From: an uncultured Lachnospiraceae bacterium
GTDB taxonomy: Bacteria > Bacillota > Clostridia > Lachnospirales > Lachnospiraceae
Direction: 5' to 3'
NCBI GenBank assembly: GCA_945913255.1
Contig: CAMEDC010000027.1
Span: forward strand, 1 to 43,016
Length of the DNA stretch: 43,016 nt
In this document: in pieces, positions 40,427-43,016 of the stretch
How the letters are laid out: each line of letters begins with the position of its first letter
Position numbering within the stretch: the stretch's first letter is position 1
Notes under the pieces: generated by a model
Told to the model about the DNA's origin: nothing
The model's input: the letters and a program-made list of their open reading frames with translations, nothing else
Databases searched by the model: none
Position numbers and translations under genes: made by a program

Positions 40427-43016
40427 TTATGCTTCAATGGTTTCATGCTGTTCTTCCAGCTCCCTTATCCTCTTATTTCTTGCAATGGAACGAATCAGTT
40501 CGTATATCGTATACACTGCAGTGATTATCAAAATCAACCAGTGAATCCAACAATGTCCGCCGGCCAGAGGTGTTTCTTCCTCTTCAATGTCAACAACCTC
40601 TACAGCACCCTCGCCGGAATCATCATTATTATCAATTTCAGGTGCCAGAGGAGTTTCAACCTCCTCAATTTCTTCAACAGGCTCATTTCCTTCAGCGGGT
40701 TCATTTTCTACCGGCTCTACAGGAGTCACCGCAGCAGCAGGTGTTGTTGCATTCACAGTAGTTGCAGGAACCGTTACAGGAGGCACAGGTTCCGTGCCGG
40801 TTGTTGCCGGAGTATCATCGGGAGTATCCTCTCCGTCATCCGCGGGATTATCTTCGGGCTCATCCCCGGGATTTTCCCCAGGCTCATCTCCGGGATTTTC
40901 CCCAGGCTCATCTCCGGGATTTTCCCCAGGCTCATCTCCGGGATTTTCACCAGGCTCATCCCCGGGATTATCTCCAGGCTCATCTCCGGGATTTTCCCCA
41001 GGCTCATCTCCGGGATTTTCCCCGGGACCATCTTCAGGTCCAACAGGCTCTGCCGGAATTTCCAGATACACAATGTTGATAATAACCTTGCCATCCTCCA
41101 GATAAGGAGTACCTGCAACCACACCGTCATAGTAACCTACAATCGGCTTTCTCATATTCAGGACATTATTACCCAGTCCTGCCGCATATGCCTGCAAGGT
41201 CTCTTCGGACAAGGTTCTGTCGGTTGTTATCTTTCCGGAAGCTGTTCCGTAATCCGGTACTTCCTTAACCGTATTGCTGAAATATCTGAACTCTACATCA
41301 CTCAGCGGCTTCTCCGTAAACGCAATGTCAATGGTCACGTTTCTCACAATCGTAAGATTCGTAAACAATGCCGTCTCTCTGCCGTAAACGACGCCGTCCA
41401 ATCCCGTAAACTCGGTAAGTGCCTGAACTCCGTTCTCACCCTCTGTGAAAATGCTGTTGAGTTTATATCCGCTGTAGGTCACCTCTGAAGTTTCCATCAC
41501 TGTAGAATCAAAAGGTACAAATACACCGTTTTCGTCATACTGTCCGTACCGAAGTGTAACATCGTAAGTGGCATTTGCGACAATACCGTCTACGTGGTAA
41601 CCGTCAGCTTCTTTTTTGATGACATACCAGTAGATATTGTCATAGTCCTCCTGACTGATTTCAAGTTCCTCTGCAGTAGGATATTTGAGAATATAGCTGT
41701 CAAATTCTTCATCGGATACAGAGCCGCGCACAATCCATGTAGATTTTGCAGTTGTGACTTTCTTCGCAATTTCACTGTCAATCGCACCGTAGATACCGTC
41801 TGCAGTATAAGAGGACTTAGGGAAGCTTTGCGGCTCATTAGGCATTCCTACCGAAGCATCCTTCAACACATAGAAGCTGGTACGGTTCGCCAGTTTCGCA
41901 TTCGCAACGTTTTCTGTTTCTTCAGCCAGCTGGCTCTCTATATTTTCACGAATTTTTACCGTCTCCTCATACGCTTCTTTTGCAGCACACATATTCTGGT
42001 ACGCTTTTCTGTAAACTTCCGATGCCTGCTTTAAGTCTTGCTTCAGCGTTATGTTACGTGCTGCCGCCCTCTGCAGTTCTGCCAGTCTTTCCTTTGCAGA
42101 CTCTAATGCCTTCAGCGCAGTGGAGTACTCTTCCAGAGCTGCTCTCTCTTCCGCAGCTGCCTGTTCTGCACGCTTCTTTGCATTATAGGCTGCCTCAGCG
42201 TCCACTGCGGCAGAATATGCCGCATACTCTGTCTTGTTCAGTTTTACCACGGTAGCCTTATCCGCCGTCATCTGCACCAGAACGATCAGATTGTCGCTGT
42301 AGCTTGCCGTGATATGAGTACCTTCAGCGATGCAATTCCGAACATCCGTCAGGCTTGCCTCTCCCTGCATCAGTTCATAGAGAATTTTCAAAACCGTGTC
42401 AGTATTCACATGATACTTTACTTCCAGTTTTCCTGCAGATGCCACATCTTTACCCAGGACATCCAGATTTCCCAGCGTCTCCCACAGTCCGCTCTCAATA
42501 ATCTTCTTTATTTCATTCGTTGCCTTCTCGTAGGCATCCGTATCCTTCTGTAACTCTTCAAAGTTGCCGTAAGAATTTGTATATGTCTCAAGTGCTTTTA
42601 CGCAGCTTTCATCCAACTCGGTAGCTTTCTTTTGCTGTTCTTCATTAAAATACAGAACACTTGAATTTTCATCATATTCCGCTTTCACCAGCACTGCAAG
42701 TTCAGTATTTGCAGCAGCAAGCTTGACATTGTAGCTATCAATGGTAGCCTGAAGTTCCTTCTTCTCCTTTTCGGTAGCCGTTGCCTGTGCTGCAGTTGCC
42801 TCTGCGATAATCGCCTCATATTCGGCAATTTCCTTTTCCTTGGCCGCTATGGCTGCTTCCTGTGCCTTCGCCGCATTTTCTGTTGCTGTATCCAAGGCTT
42901 CCTGTGCAGTTACAGCAGCTTCATTTTCTTCGTTTGCCAGTGCTGCCAACAGTTCTTCCTTGCTCAAAATCTTATCATAAGTAGATTCTGCCGCATTCAT
43001 GGTTTCCCGATATGCA
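40427..43016 (-). CDS. Large coiled-coil surface protein, 5' end outside window
   Basis: At least 862 residues. The frame stays open to the right edge (AYRETMNAAES), so the Met at 43000 is probably internal. The order is: an Ala/Glu/Lys-rich coiled-coil region (about the first 370 residues), one diverged copy of the FY-L-K ... WYVIK ... HVDGI module (about 41570-41890), beta-rich repeats (TYDVTLRYGQY..., VTIDIAFTEKPL), a Pro/Gly/Glu/Asp repeat wall-spanning stretch, and a C-terminal TPLAGGHCWIHWLILIITAVYTIYELI helix followed by charged residues. It resembles large adhesin-like proteins of Lachnospiraceae. The end is a membrane anchor; a sortase LPxTG motif is absent. Confidence 0.85.
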   Translation of the reverse strand, partial: AYRETMNAAESTYDKILSKEELLAALANEENEAAVTAQEALDTATENAAKAQEAAIAAKEKEIAEYEAIIAEATAAQATATEKEKKELQATIDSYNVKLAAANTELAVLVKAEYDENSSVLYFNEEQQKKATELDESCVKALETYTNSYGNFEELQKDTDAYEKATNEIKKIIESGLWETLGNLDVLGKDVASAGKLEVKYHVNTDTVLKILYELMQGEASLTDVRNCIAEGTHITASYSDNLIVLVQMTADKATVVKLNKTEYAAYSAAVDAEAAYNAKKRAEQAAAEERAALEEYSTALKALESAKERLAELQRAAARNITLKQDLKQASEVYRKAYQNMCAAKEAYEETVKIRENIESQLAEETENVANAKLANRTSFYVLKDASVGMPNEPQSFPKSSYTADGIYGAIDSEIAKKVTTAKSTWIVRGSVSDEEFDSYILKYPTAEELEISQEDYDNIYWYVIKKEADGYHVDGIVANATYDVTLRYGQYDENGVFVPFDSTVMETSEVTYSGYKLNSIFTEGENGVQALTEFTGLDGVVYGRETALFTNLTIVRNVTIDIAFTEKPLSDVEFRYFSNTVKEVPDYGTASGKITTDRTLSEETLQAYAAGLGNNVLNMRKPIVGYYDGVVAGTPYLEDGKVIINIVYLEIPAEPVGPEDGPGENPGDEPGENPGDEPGDNPGDEPGENPGDEPGENPGDEPGENPGDEPGENPGDEPEDNPADDGEDTPDDTPATTGTEPVPPVTVPATTVNATTPAAAVTPVEPVENEPAEGNEPVEEIEEVETPLAPEIDNNDDSGEGAVEVVDIEEEETPLAGGHCWIHWLILIITAVYTIYELIRSIARNKRIRELEEQHETIEA
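40855..41040 (-). repeat. 24-bp tandem repeats encoding GENPGDEP
   Basis: About eight units of 24 bp, based on AGGCTCATCTCCGGGATTTT, encode the eight-residue unit GENPGDEP with small changes (GDNPGDEP, EDNPADDG). This Pro/Gly/acidic stretch is of the kind that spans the cell wall. The unit keeps frame, so copy-number change would alter only length. Confidence 0.9.

Noticed and set aside
40855..41040. CRISPR-like array
   Set aside because: Contiguous 24-bp units, in frame, encoding a Pro/Gly/acidic repeat.
40412..41488. 358-codon and 172-codon open frames on the + strand
   Set aside because: Low-complexity shadows of the Pro/Gly/Glu repeat region in the - strand surface protein.

Overview
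The window is low-GC Gram-positive DNA, most likely from a gut Clostridia of the Lachnospiraceae type. The reasons are strong AGGAGG-type ribosome binding sites, sigma-A promoters, a c-di-GMP-I riboswitch, lipoproteins instead of outer-membrane components, surface proteins ending in a PLAGGHCWIHW-type membrane anchor, and paeninodin-like lasso peptide precursors. This placement is inferred from gene style, not from a marker gene.

Region 1 (about 1-11.3 kb) is a lasso peptide locus of unusual layout. On the + strand lie a two-component system (119-1726), a 54-residue precursor (1899-2063), an attenuating terminator and a dedicated lasso cyclase (2149-4089). On the - strand lie a second cyclase fused in one reading frame to a family-2 glycosyltransferase (8040-11033), a second 51-residue precursor (7840-7995), and a separately promoted operon with the only copies of the recognition protein B1, leader peptidase B2, HPr-kinase-like kinase and ABC exporter (7579 down to 4086). 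Both precursors share the leader pattern MKK(E)WNTPxV...TAxG and end in EEES. The C-terminal Ser is the residue type that kinases of the paeninodin system phosphorylate. The proposal is two precursors, each with its own cyclase, sharing one cleavage, phosphorylation and export set, with the second product perhaps also glycosylated by the fused domain.

Region 2 (11.3-14.3 kb) holds a secreted transglutaminase-like protein with four near-identical 88-residue C-terminal modules. It sits behind a well-formed c-di-GMP-I (GEMM) riboswitch and a terminator (13872-14008).

Region 3 (14.3-39.9 kb) is a long - strand exopolysaccharide/capsule operon, read from the chain-length protein (38572-39948) down to UDP-glucose dehydrogenase (14258-15496). 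It encodes seven probable sugar transferases (GT2 x2, GT4 x3, GT32, a DUF6625-type protein), a Wzx flippase, a Wzy polymerase and a large acylation set (three acyltransferase-3 proteins, MBOAT, AlgJ/DltD-like, hexapeptide acetyltransferase, SGNH hydrolase). It also has two lipoproteins that probably act on the polymer outside the cell (parallel beta-helix; deacetylase-like), plus a PF14907-type nucleotidyltransferase-fold protein and a DUF1796 protein. No priming polyprenyl-phosphate sugar transferase is present in the window. The chain-length protein carries a BY-kinase-like domain whose Walker A motif has been lost.

Region 4 (40.2-43.0 kb) has a small two-helix membrane protein and the 3' part of a large alanine/glutamate-rich coiled-coil surface protein with Pro/Gly repeats. 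The latter runs off the right edge of the window and contains one diverged copy of the module repeated in the 11.4-13.8 kb protein.
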